The notes beneath the pieces were generated by a model. That model saw only the letters and a list, made by a program, of their open reading frames with translations. It was not told the DNA's origin and ran no database searches. From NCBI GenBank assembly GCA_003996215.1, contig QJPP01001803.1, positions 310,001-374,000 of the forward strand: a DNA stretch of 64,000 bases, read 5' to 3'. This stretch comes from Jaltomata sinuosa (Eukaryota > Streptophyta > Magnoliopsida > Solanales > Solanaceae). The position numbers and the translations under genes are program-made. Below, piece after piece: positions 43,008 through 54,877 of this stretch (position 1 is the stretch's first letter; each line of letters starts with the position of its first letter).

Positions 43008-43883
43008 CAATTCAAGGTAGCACCATATCCTATGAATGAAAATTACTTTAGTTGTCTAATTAAATAAACAAAATGGAAAGAAAATAAGGAAGTAGTGCTA
43101 CCAAATAAAGATGATAAAAGAAGTTAAATGATCAAGTTGAAAAGGATCCTTAGGATTGTGAGAGAGAGAAATAAGGTAAAATAATTGTTTAAAAATATGA
43201 GCAGTGTTTTGAATAATCACAAAGAGAGTTAGGGTGGTTTAGCCACTTGAGCCAAATGCAATTCTCACTTTAACCCTAGCCAACATCTTAACCCATAAGT
43301 CCTTAGTGATTTCATGCTTTGTAACTCCACATTAGTGGTGAATTACATAAAGGGCAAGTATATGGTTCAATGCGTGTGCACTCAAATTTCCTTAATAGAG
43401 TGAGAGTCTTTTCGGTTCTCTTTTAATCCCTTTTGATTGTATATCACATGATTGTGAGTGAGATTCTCTCTTGTGGTGAGTGGCATCGCACACTTGAAAG
43501 GAAAAACAAAGTCTCTATTTCAATTGAGCGGAATGAATGAGACAAGTTTTATGGTTAATCTCGAGGCAAACCTTGAAGGTCCATGCCAATGACTTGAGAA
43601 GATTGAATATCTTGTTTTGAATAAAAAAATTCCGTTGTTTTGAATGAGAAAAGAAGTCCTTTTATGAATGGTTTGAAATGAGAAATTGCCTTGAGAATAT
43701 GGTGGTCCAAATTGAGATGAGCATTGTAGTTTAGTCTTTTTGTTTGAGTCTTTTTGTTTGTTATTTTCTTAGCTGTAGAGTTAGATTGATCTTGTGTGCA
43801 CCTTGTGTGTTTGAGAGAATAATTCATTCCTTACATTATGAGTATCTTGCTTGAGGACAAGCAATAGTTCAAGTTTGGGGGTT
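43008..43883 (+). other. Athila II 3' non-coding region, second part, with polypurine tract
   Basis: It resumes Athila II after the insertion (CAATTCAAGGTAGCACC). The last bases CAAGTTTGGGGGTT (43871-43883) are the polypurine tract, identical to that of copy III. No gene. Confidence 0.8.
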
Positions 43884-45283
43884 TGATAAGTTGGTAATCT
43901 ACCAACTTATTGAGCTTTTATTCATGAAATATTGCCATGTTTTGATGATATTTTTAGGTACTTATTGCCTTTATTGATGAAAATGCAAGTACTCTTGGTC
44001 GAAAGAAGAAAACAAAGGAATTGAACCCACAAAGCTTAAAAATAGTTAGAGCGTAAAGGTGATAAAAAACAAGGAAGATTCTGATCAAAGGTGCGACTGA
44101 CAAGCAAGCCACACAACGGCACCTGCAGTTCGCACCTCCACTCGCAAATAACTATATCAGCAATTGAAGTCATTGGTTGAAGGACATGCATCATGTGATG
44201 CACACAACATATGGTATAATCGCACATCATATCGCACGTCGCGTCGCACCATGCCCAAAGGGCATTTTTATCAACTTTTAAGTGACGCAATAGAAAGCTT
44301 CTAAAACCCTTTTTGGAGTATGTACCTGATATCATTGAACAATTTTTGAATAGTTTTAGAGTACTACAAAAGGAAAATAGAGAGAGTACATTTTCTCTTA
44401 ATCTTCAAGACCTGAATCCACCATTTCTGTACAAAATTGGGCTTGGATTTGTATATTGGCTTAATTTTGAATGGAAGTATGAGTTTCCCAATTGGTATAT
44501 TCTCTTATTTCATTATCATGAGTAGCTAATTTCCTTTTCTAGGGGTATGTGTATAATGGATGTTTGAATTTGGGTATGAGTCTTGTTTAATTGAGCTTAT
44601 AATTGATGAATTGATATGGAACTATTGAATACATCAAGTTTTAATTATAAAATTAATTGTTGCAAACATTAATTGAGTTTTCTTAATTGTGTTCTTGCTT
44701 GAAAGAGGGGTTCATAATATGGATAGGAATTCAATAGTGGGAATTTGAGGTTTCCACGTTAGATTTAGGCTAGAAATAGCTTAATCGATAGACACTCTCA
44801 TATAAGAGTCTAAGATAGAAATAGTGTGACTTCCCCAAGCAATTGAATTGGTTGGTTTGTGTTAAAACCTTTTGTGCTTGAACAAAGACCTTGGGATATA
44901 TATTTGGAGGACTGAGATATTAGCGGATATGACTAAAATCAATGCTACCCGTATCAAGAATTGAGAATTCGCTTTATTAATCAAGTACCCTAACCCTTTG
45001 AAGAATTCCATCAGAAGCATACCCCTAGTGTTCCTCTCATTGATACAAATCTTGTGTCTACTTTCAAGTTGTGCATTGAAATTGTTGTTGATATGTAATT
45101 TCCCTTTCCAAATCCCCCAATATTTACCTTTTGTATTGTTTGAACATTTGCTCTCTTGGTGATAACATTTTGATGGTCTCATAGAAATTTACTACTCCAC
45201 TCTCTATGGATTCAACCCTGACACTCGTTGGGTTACTTATTTGTCTTTCTCTTACGATCTCTACCACCTCTTTATTGGAGATT
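43884..45283 (+). repeat. Athila II 3' LTR, end truncated
   Basis: It starts TGATAAGTTGGTAATCTACC with a perfect 11-bp inverted repeat, runs through a GTGCG-type word tract (44090-44260) and the shared downstream half, and stops about 30 bp short of the LTR end (CTTTATTGGAGATTTC). Confidence 0.85.
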
Positions 45284-45654
45284 TCATTGCCCTTCGAGCT
45301 TGGTGCAACATGATATGTGACACGATGTGCAGTCACACCATATGTTGTGTGTATTGCATGAAGCATGTCCTTAAATGAGTGACTCCAGTTGATGATGTTG
45401 TGACGTGCGAGGGGAGGTGCAAATCGCACATGCCATTATGTGGTTTTCTTGTCAGTCGCACCTCTTGACAAAATCTTCCTTGTTTTCGATCACCTTCACA
45501 CTTCAACTCTTTTTAAGGTCTTTATGTCCAATTCCTTTATTTTCTACTTTTGACCAGGAGTACCAGCATTTTCATCAATAAAGGCAATAAGTACCTCTAA
45601 ATCTCATCAAAACATGGTAATAACTTATGAATAAAGGCTCAATAAATTGATAAT
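45284..45654 (-). repeat. Athila LTR 5' fragment in reverse
   Basis: The reverse complement of the first about 370 bp of the LTR (compare 43884-44270). It includes a word tract (CACGATGTGCAGTCACACC, GTGCGAGGGGAGGTGCAAATCGCAC). Confidence 0.8.
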
Positions 45655-45819
45655 CTATAAACTTATTGAGCCTTTATTCATGAATTATTACCATGTTTTG
45701 ATGGGATTTAGAGGAACTTATTGCCTTTATTGATGAAAATGCAGGTACTCTTGGTCAAAAGTAGAAAACAAAGGAATCGGACCCAAAGAGCTTAAAAATA
45801 TTTTAAGTGTGAAGGTGAA
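45491..45819. repeat. large inverted repeat, two Athila LTR starts head to head
   Basis: Arms of about 163 bp centred at 45655: CACCTTCACACTT (45491) pairs with AAGTGTGAAGGTG (45818), and GCTCAATAAATTGA pairs across to the mirrored GAGCCTTTATTC side. Mismatches are few. Confidence 0.85.
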
Positions 45820-45831
45820 CGACGCCATTTT

Positions 45832-47234
45832 TATGACACTCAAAAGCACTCTCCCTTAAGGAGATGCTAGTGATATTCAGAGCAAAACAAATCAATAATT
45901 CAACGAGTGTCAGGGTCGAATCCATGGAGAGTGGAGTAGTGAATCGCTAAGAGACCGTCGAAAGATTATCACCAAGAGAGAAAATGTTCAAAAAACTTAA
46001 AAGGTTAAGATTGGGGCGATTTGAAAAGGAAATTACTTAGCAACGTCTATTTAAACACACAAGCAGAAAGTAAACATAAGATTTGTATCAATGAGAGGAA
46101 GACTAGGGGTTTGCTTCTGATGGGGTTCTTCAAAGGGTTAGGGTTCTTGATTAATTAAGCAAATTCTTGATTCATGATATGGGTAGCATTGGTTTTATCC
46201 ATATTCAGTAATCTCTTGATCCTCCAAATATATATCCCAAGGTATTTGTTCAATCATCAAAGTTTTAAACACAAACCAACCAATTCAATTTCTTGGGAAA
46301 GTCGCACAATTTCTAGCTTAGACTCTTAGATGAGAGTTTCCGTCTATTAAGCTATTTCTATCCTTAATCTAAGGTGGAAACCTCAAATTCCCACTATTGA
46401 ATTCCTATCTGGATTATGAACCCTTGTTTCAAGAAAGAACACAATTAAGAAAACTCAATTAATGTTTGCAACCATCAATTTTATAATTAAAACTTGAGGA
46501 ATTCAAAGACCCATATCAATTCATCAATTAAAAGCTAAATTTAATGAGACTCATACCCAAATTGAAACACCCATCATACACATACCCCTAGACAAGGAAA
46601 TTAGCTACTCATGCGAAGGAAATAAAAGATTATACCAATTGGGTAACTCATGCTTCCATTCTTAATTAAGCCAATATCAAAATACAAACTCAATTTGGTA
46701 CAGAAATAGTGGATTCAAGTATAGAAGATGAAGACAAAAAATACTCTCTCTATCTTCTTTGGGTAGTACTCTAAAACTATTCAATTTTTTTTAATGGTAT
46801 CAGGTACACACCACAAAAAAGCTTATAGAAACTTCCCAAAGCGTCACTTAAAAGTTGACAAAAATGATCTTCGGGCGTGGTGTGATGTGACGTGAGACAC
46901 GACTTGCAGTTGCACCACACGTTATGCAAATCGCATATTACCTGTCCTTGAACCAGTGACTCCAGTTGCTGATGTAGTGGCATGCAAGGGAAGGTGCGAA
47001 CCACACATGCCATTGTGCAGCTCGTACCTTTTGGCAGAATCTTCCTTGTTTTCTATCACCTTCACACTTCAACTCTTTTTAAGCTCTTTGGGTTCAATTC
47101 CTTTGTTTTATACTTTTGACCAAGAGTACCTATATTTTCATCAATAAAGGCAATAATTACCTATAAATCTCATGAAAATATGGTAATAATTCATGAATAA
47201 AGGCTCAATAAGTCTGTAGATTACCCACTTATCA
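45832..47234 (-). repeat. Athila LTR, near complete, with remnant of PBS
   Basis: It ends CCCACTTATCA (LTR start in reverse). At its other end GACGCCATTTT (45821-45831) is the first part of a PBS, so it was a 5' LTR whose element has been lost. Confidence 0.85.
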
Positions 47235-50200
47235 GCGTGGGATCCACTTTTAATTAAAACAATCTCTGTTGGAAATTTCATCGATTCAGTTGAGTTTGGA
47301 ATGCCATTTTGAGTTGGGTATCCTGTTTGGTATATGGTCACGGGGTTTTGAATAAATCCCGAGGGCCCATCTGGTGAATTTTTGAACTTGTTGTTTCTGT
47401 TGGTTTTGCTGTTACTGGTGGGTCTACTTTTGCGACCCTTTTTCAGCTTTTGTGATATACATTTTTGCGGACTCTCTTCGTTTTTGTGATATTTCTTTTG
47501 CAGTGAAATTTTGTGTTTGCAAAAAATCCTCCGCTTTTGAGGAGGTGTGGGTGAATAGTGACCTCTACTTTTGTGAAGGGTCTGTCACTTTTGTTATATT
47601 AGTTTATGCAGTAAAACCTCCACTTTTACGAAGGTAGCTGTATATAATGTCCCGTCTTAATTTTCAGTTCATTCATTACAGAAAATCCTCAATTTTTGAG
47701 AGCTCAAAGCTCCAATATTACTGTGGGATCTTAAAATCAAGCTTTGGGTCTTTGGGTCCTTATTTTGTATTACCTTTCCGACCTTATTACGTAAGTTTCT
47801 AGCTCAAATTTCGATTAGTTCCTTTCCTAATTCTTGAATTATTCTTGGTCTTTTGGGATGTTTTGATCTCAAATTTGATTTCGGATCATTCTCAAACTTT
47901 GAGCATGTGATCCTTTTCCCCCGAGGGACATTAGTGTGATTTTATTTTTTATTTCCATAAATAGGCTCCACATGTGATTTTTGACCTAATTTTTGGCCCA
48001 AATCTCTATATAGTGATATCAATATCATTATTCTTATGTTAACACATATATTGCTATCTTGATAGCATGGAAACGGTCAGAGGCTTCTCAGAGGAGAAAA
48101 GTTTTGGTCTGGTTGGGTTATGCGAGCGTGTTTGGATTCCTGATAGGTTACGACTTAGCTTCTTTTAGACTTAGCTCGTTTAAGGTACTTTTATGGTAGT
48201 TTTATAATTGTTGGGGGGATATTAAGGTTTTCTTATGATGATTAGGTAATTATGACTCTTATAGTTGATTTAGGTGCTTTAACTTAGAATTGGGGTTGGG
48301 GTCCTTAGTTTAGGCTATCCTTGTTCCTTGAAAGTTTGGCATAGGTGGAGTAGCAGCATTAGGATTATAATCTCTTGCTTTAGCTTATCTAGGTTAATTG
48401 CAATGGTGAGATGGCTAGGTTTGAAATCTTTAGTATAGAGTTAGAAGAAGTCTCTGTGGTAGATTAGGCACTTTTTGCTCGATGTGTATTTACAATTTCG
48501 TTTTCATACTTCTTATCTTATATATTATGTAATTGTGGGCCCAAGGCCATGGACGGTGGTTTGTATAGACTTCAGGTTAGTATGTTTTTCCCTTATCTTT
48601 ACTCACCTTGTTCATACCTTACCTTAATCTTAGGTTGCCGGTTAATCTAATTGTGATTTGATTATAGACATAAGGATAGATTTGACGTCCTTGTTTTAGG
48701 CTGAAGTTGTAGTACGCAGTTGAGTAGTCTTTCCTCCCCTAGACATTGTGATTACCGCCTTATATTTTCCTTCTTATGAAATGAGATTGTGGACCCAAGA
48801 CCCTAGTATTTAGATAGGATAGGACTCCAGGTGAGTACAAATTGCGTTAGCTTAACATTACTAAATTGCGTGTTTTAGTTTGATTCGGTTTGTTGCGCGT
48901 CTTAGACTAGTTTCAGTTAAATGTGTGCCTTATGGTGGGATTCCTTGGGGAGTTTATAATTAGATTAACCTTTCTAGGTAATTTCTCTAGAATTGTACTC
49001 CCTTTTCATTAGTTAGTGGACCTTGGGATTCTTGGTGCGGGCTGATTAGACTGGGTAGTGATTTTTGTCATGATTATTCATCTATGATATTTTATTGTGG
49101 TTGTGTTCTTCATGGCACATCAAAAGCATAGTTTAAACACTATTTTCGATTTCAGAAACGGATTATTGAGAACATTTTGGTACACTGACTTTCTTATGAA
49201 AATTTGGTATATTTTATGAAATACTAATTTGAGATAACCTTGAATGCCCAAGGGAAAGTGTTTTCGGGTGGTTCTACTTGTATTTTAAACTTGCATGCCC
49301 GAGGGAAAGTATTCCAAGTGAGGTTTTATTGATTTTTAACCTTGCTTGTCTGAGGGAAAGTGTTTCAGGTGGTTTTTATTGATTATCATCATGGTATGGT
49401 TATTTCGATACAATTAAGAATTTGGTATACGAATTTCGCGAGTCCCCCATAGGTCCTGCCTTTGCAAGCTATGACTGGAGAAGGAGTATACAGTACTATT
49501 GGCACTTGGCACAAATCATATGGCATATCATGGCACGGCTCCACCTGCATTACCCCATTAGGTTGTTTGTTAATCAATATTGTTTGTTGTTTGTATCCTC
49601 TACACTTATGGAGGGTTCGGGTGGATCTATTCTTTGTTGTTTGTACCTTCCAGGCTTATGGGGATCTGATTAGGTTTTCTTTGTTATTGTCTGTACCTTC
49701 TGGGCTTATGGGGGTTTTGTTAGGTTGTAGTTAGATCTTTAATTTATGCTTTCTGAGTTATTTCTTATGCTTACTTCAGTTGTATAACTTGGACAAACAC
49801 TCTCTTTTCCTTGTAATCATGGTCCCACCATTTCATTACTATTATTATTAGTGTTATTGGCTTCACCCTTATCTTCATGGTTCGCGAGATCGCTAGATTA
49901 GTTCCACTCGTGACTACCTATAATTGTAGTAACCCCTAATGTGACTAGAACTCCAAGTTACCCCCGTCAATTAGTTTACTGTGCGATGTAACTTGTTAAC
50001 CTATTTTTCTTATGGTTCTTAGATTACTAATTTATGCTTTTCATTGTTATTTAGATGTGCCCGCGTATCCCTTTTTTGACCTTTCTTTCCTTACCTTTAG
50101 TTTATATTCGCATGCTATTATACTTGTATCTTATTTGAGTTCACTCGACCTATGATTCCTACAGGGTACCATGTGTTTTGGTACTCATGCTACACTTTTG

Positions 50201-50622
50201 CATTTTTTTCTGATGTAGATCTTAGTGCGGTTTATCACCGTTGATGTTGTCCTCGAGAGGTATTGCTGATCGGAGATACATGGTAAGCTCTTGACGACCT
50301 TAGTTGACCCATATCCTTCTGATTTGGACAAGTCTTACTTTTCTCTTTCAGAGATAGTTCGGTGAATATTGTATCTATTAGTGGTTCATATGATGTAGTA
50401 GCTTTTGTACTGATTGAGACCAGGTCTTGGGGACATCATGTGTTCTTGCGTTCCCTTCCGTTGCTGTTATTTAAGTTTATCTTCCGCTTTTCAGTTTTAT
50501 TATCTTGATCTTTATTTTTGTTCTCTGATTAGCCCGTTACTTGCTATTTCAAGCTAAGGGTCGGCTTACCTACTGGTGGGTTATATAGGTACTAGCATGA
50601 CTTGAGAAATTGGGTCGTGACA
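47235..50622 (+). repeat. remainder of gypsy 3' LTR begun at 5629
   Basis: It begins GTGGGATCCACTTTTAATT (equivalent to about 5147 in the 4838 copy) and ends CTTGAGAAATTGGGTCGTGACA, matching the reverse of 50962-50985 in the complete element. No PBS follows, as expected of a 3' LTR. 47430-47640 is a word tract of a different kind (CTTTTGTGA, CTTTTGCGAC, CTTTTACGAAGG). No open frame of interest occurs in the 3.4 kb. Confidence 0.8.
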
Positions 50623-50956
50623 AGATGACCTAATATAGAGGTTCAAAATGTTTGTAAATAAGAGATCATTTGTAACAAAAAGCAGGAAAAAAGTAATGCA
50701 ACTAGATGCTTTGATATCATGGACATGACCAATTTTTATGATTGTAAACATAATCTGGACATACAAGGACATGCTTAAACTCCTTATATTTTGACCAACC
50801 ACCCTAAACACTTAACCATATGCACAACATGATTTTCTAAGCATGAACACGAAAGGTATGTATTTTTAACCAAGATTGAGATTAACATGGAAGGCATCTT
50901 CTCTAGTGACAGATAATTATTATTCATCATGCTAATTGAACACACAATATCTTTCA
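50623..50956. other. possible non-transposon DNA, left of the complete element
   Basis: AT-rich, not matched elsewhere in the window, no open frame of note. I see nothing definite in it. Confidence 0.5.
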
Positions 50957-50961
50957 CAAAA
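50957..50961 (+). repeat. target-site duplication CAAAA, left copy
   Basis: CAAAA before TGTCATGAC; identical to 62100-62104. Confidence 0.85.
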
Positions 50962-53900
50962 TGTCATGACCCGATTTCTCAAGTAATGATGGCACCTACA
51001 ATCCCAGTAGGCGAACCAATTCCCGTAGCCCAGAACGGTTAGTAATTGGCTACTGCCTAACCAAAACGCACTAGCAAGCAAAAATAAGCGAAAGCAAAAC
51101 TCGAATATAAATACATAAAGGAAACTACACCAACCCTAAGACTTGGTATCGACAGTACAAAAGCTTCTAATAGAATACAAGTGCTAGAAGTAACAATATA
51201 CAACATAAATTGCCTCCGAAAGTACAAGGAGCAACATTACAACAGATGAGATGTAGACAAGCCCCGACTGTCAGGCGCTCACCCTAGTCTCAAAGATCCA
51301 AAAGCTGCACGAGTCTCCAACGTGATCAACGGCGAAAGCTCACCTAATATCTGCACAAAAAAGTGCAGAAGTGTAGTATGAGCACCAAAACCATGGGTAC
51401 TCAGTAGGTATCATAGGCCGACTGAGCGCATATAAGATATAAAAGCAGTAAGTAACAGATAGCAAGAAAGTAGTCACTGAGGCAATAAGCAAGGCACAAG
51501 GAGCTAGCACAGATCATCCATAACCAAGAGCTTCAAGTAACACATGCTAGCACAGAGATACAATCACACAGAATCACGAAGGAAGAAGAACGCACATGTA
51601 GTCCTTGTACAACAATATAAGTAAGTAGAGAGAGAGTTGAGAAAATGGCGGTATACCGGTAACCTCAAGTGGAAGGAAAAGACGGAGAGCAGTCTAACAT
51701 GCTCAAAATGGAATCAACCAGTATAAGGAAATCATAACACCAATCCAATCATATGATAGCATAACCAGGGAATCACCTCACAAGTACAACCCTAGGATGA
51801 AATAACTAGGCCACAATAACCGAGAGATACTACTCAGCTTCCCAAAAGAATAGAACCAGAGTCTCACACTCTTCTCAGAAGGCCGCACAAAAGTGCCTCA
51901 ATAAGATAGGACTCTAAAGCCCTCTAAATAATAAAAAATCACACAACCAACGCCTCAACAGGCTAGCCATCACTAATCTTTCAAGAACCGGGGGCCAAGA
52001 CAAGCTCTAAGTAAAAACAGAAGTAAATATAGTCTACCTACATTCCCAATGGCCGCCCATACAACCGAGGAATACAATCAAGTGAAAACAAACCCTCCGG
52101 CATCCCATACTACCAGAGCGTACACTGAACACACAACAAACAAGGGTGTAATCCAATGCATGATATGATATGATGTGAAATAGAACCTCTGTATGTACCT
52201 CCTCCGGTGCCAATCAGGCCCAGCAGGAAGGTTCCATGGAAGGACTCAGCTTGTATACCTCTACTCTACCGTATACCCTTCCCTCCGGCGCACGCAGCCC
52301 GAAGCCCCATGCCCAGAGCGGCAAGGTCCATGGAAGTCCCCGACTCCATACTAAAACTCAGTATCAAGATATGTCATCCGGAAGCAAGTCCGGGATCAAG
52401 ATAGAGACCCAATCTCAAGTATGCATGCCCAGACCCCGTCCAGGACTAAAGTAGTAGAAATTGCCTCAAAAACCCCTCCAAGGGTGCCCGGGCATAACTG
52501 GGTCTAAAACTATAGTAAATCAAGTCTAGTGCTCCGCCCTGCAGAGACTAGTATCAGTAACAAAATCAAGTCTGGTACTCTGCCCCGCAGAGACTAGTAT
52601 AAGTAATAAAATCAATTCTGGTGCTCTGCCCCGCAGATACTAATACCGGTAATAAAATCAGTGCGAAAACATCCAAAAATCCCATTTTCTATCAACAATA
52701 GTACCAAAAAGGGGCCCCCAGGGCCATGCAAAATTACGAAAACTGTCAGTAGTGGCTCACAACCAAAACTATAGTAAACATGCAGGGGAAAACCTTTTTC
52801 ATGGATGATATGCTCGCACACAAATATAAAAGTATCCAAATGGCTCACAACAACTCCTATCATCCCTACACTGGCCCAACAGCTACTCAGCAGACATAAC
52901 CAGCCTAAAAGAATAATCTCTATGTCCGGGACTCGCAGACATTCCCCAATAACCCACCATCTATGTTCCAGAGTCAATACATGGCCACACAGGACCACAA
53001 GGGTAATATAAAATACTACGAGAATACTACAAACAATGCATGAAATAACGGACGAACAAGGTGGACAAGGTCTGGGGTACCAACCTATAATAACCCATCC
53101 AAGGATGCTAATTAATGCAGTTATAGCCTATATACGCAGAGTCTAGATAGGGGAAAACCATAACCTACCTGTCATCCGATGACTAGCTGCGGGAACGGCA
53201 TCGTCCAGACTCGAACAGTTCCAGGAAGCTCTGAATCACACAAAACAAATACTTTCAATAGAAGTCCCAAAGGCGTCTCTATGAAGCCTGACCAACAAAG
53301 GTAATGGAACAATTGCTAGAATCGACAAGGCTGCAAGAACGAGCCATAGCCAATTGATAAGGTGTTAATGTCACACTCGCGACCATCCAACTCCAAAGCA
53401 TAAAAATGAGTCCAATAACAATAACAAATGGCAGCTAAATCCAACAACAATACGTTAACCACATCTCCGAGGAGCGACGTGCTCCCGAGGCACTATTTCA
53501 AGGCGTACTTCATGTCATTCAATCCAATAACAGTCATTCGTGACTCCAATAAGAATACCACCAACTCCCAGTACCTCCAACACCTTAACACCATCAACAT
53601 ACAACAATAACAACCCAATTTAATATGACAAAGGGGCTGCCCAGAGCCACAGATCCAAAATACTACTTCGTGGCTTAGAAATCCATAAAACAATACTAGA
53701 ACATATAATAACGAAGGAGGGTCATAGGAGGAAGGTTACATCGACAAAAAGCTTTGAAATACCAAGCTAAACATGCTGTTATAAGGATCCACCACGAGCT
53801 GTAACAATATACGGCAACAAAACACGACAAACATGCCTATAACAATAAGTTCTCCTCCGAATTGATTCTAAAGCTCAAATTAAGAATGAGTCAAGGATTT

Positions 53901-54841
53901 AGAACCCTTACCTTCTGATAATAAAATGATAATAGCATAAAAATATCAGATCCACGAACTGCCTCCTTGCAGTAGCAACAAACGGAGCCAAAACAATGAG
54001 AAAACTGTACCACGATGATGAGCTCGCGACGTAGAGCAACTTCTGTTAAACTTCCGAATTGAAAGGATCATGGTCCATGGGTTATTTCTAAGGTTTGTAT
54101 CTGTTTTTCTATGGTTTTGGTCTGTTTTTATGGGTTTAAAACGAAGGAGAAGCTGATTTATAAAGGCAAACCGACTTAGTATGCGGGCCCGCTTTGACGT
54201 GTCTGCTTGCGCAGTCTTACAAAAACATGAATATCTCTCTATTCTGAAGTCGTATGGACAGAAGGTTTAGTGCGTTGGATACTAGACTCGTAGACCTTAG
54301 ATTTAGTATATTAGGGGCCCACTAACTCTTTATAGATAGGGAGAAACACCCCAAGACATTTAACCCAAATTTGAAGAGAATTCCTTAAAGGAATTTACAA
54401 TAACTTTTTCCGACTTTTGTTTCGCAACTTGCTTGACTTCAAAGCTTATCATACGACCATTTTGCGATTATAATACCTCATAACACATCCTTATTAGTAT
54501 ATTAGACACTATTAGTCTTACCCCAAAGGCACGGGTTACTTTAAATCTTCCAAACTGGCGAGGTGTTACACGAGGCATTTCTTTAACTCGAACTTTCGAG
54601 TAAGGGATTCCTTTGACCAAGAACCTTGGTTTAATTCTTTGATATTACCAAGAATGTTGACGGAAGTCAACGATTTCCAAAGTTGAAGCTCTAAAATGAG
54701 GAACGGCCATAAAGACCAAACAAACGTCCCGGGCACCGAACTACCGGTCCCGACAAGCCATAAATAACTTGGGCCGCTACAAGTAGGCTCTAATGGTACA
54801 AGAAAGGCGAAAATGTGTTAATGACCGGAAGGGTCATTACA
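50962..54841 (-). repeat. 3' LTR of giant-LTR element
   Basis: On the minus strand it starts TGTAATGACCCTTCCGG and ends GGGTCATGACA. It contains a 3 x 46 bp tandem repeat at 52517-52654. The short open frames in it (for example 52612-52998 on the minus strand) have no recognisable domain. Confidence 0.9.
52517..52654 (-). repeat. 46-bp tandem repeat, 3 units, in LTR
   Basis: Units AAATCAAGTCTAGTGCTCCG..., each with GCTCTGCCCCGCAGA and ACTAGTATNAGTAA; 138 bp in total. The other LTR has the same at 59829-59966. Confidence 0.88.
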
Positions 54842-54877
54842 TCATCCACTACTAAAAATACTTTCGTCCCCGAAAGT
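54842..54877 (-). other. polypurine region with hairpin
   Basis: On the minus strand: ACTTTCGGGGACGAAAGT, then AGTAGTGGATGA and the LTR start. It is the same as 255-290. Confidence 0.72.

Noticed and set aside
52612..52998. Minus-strand 128-residue frame with hydrophobic segments, partly repeated at 59924-60136
   Set aside because: It lies inside the giant LTR and is not kept open in the partner LTR; hydrophobic look explained by composition.
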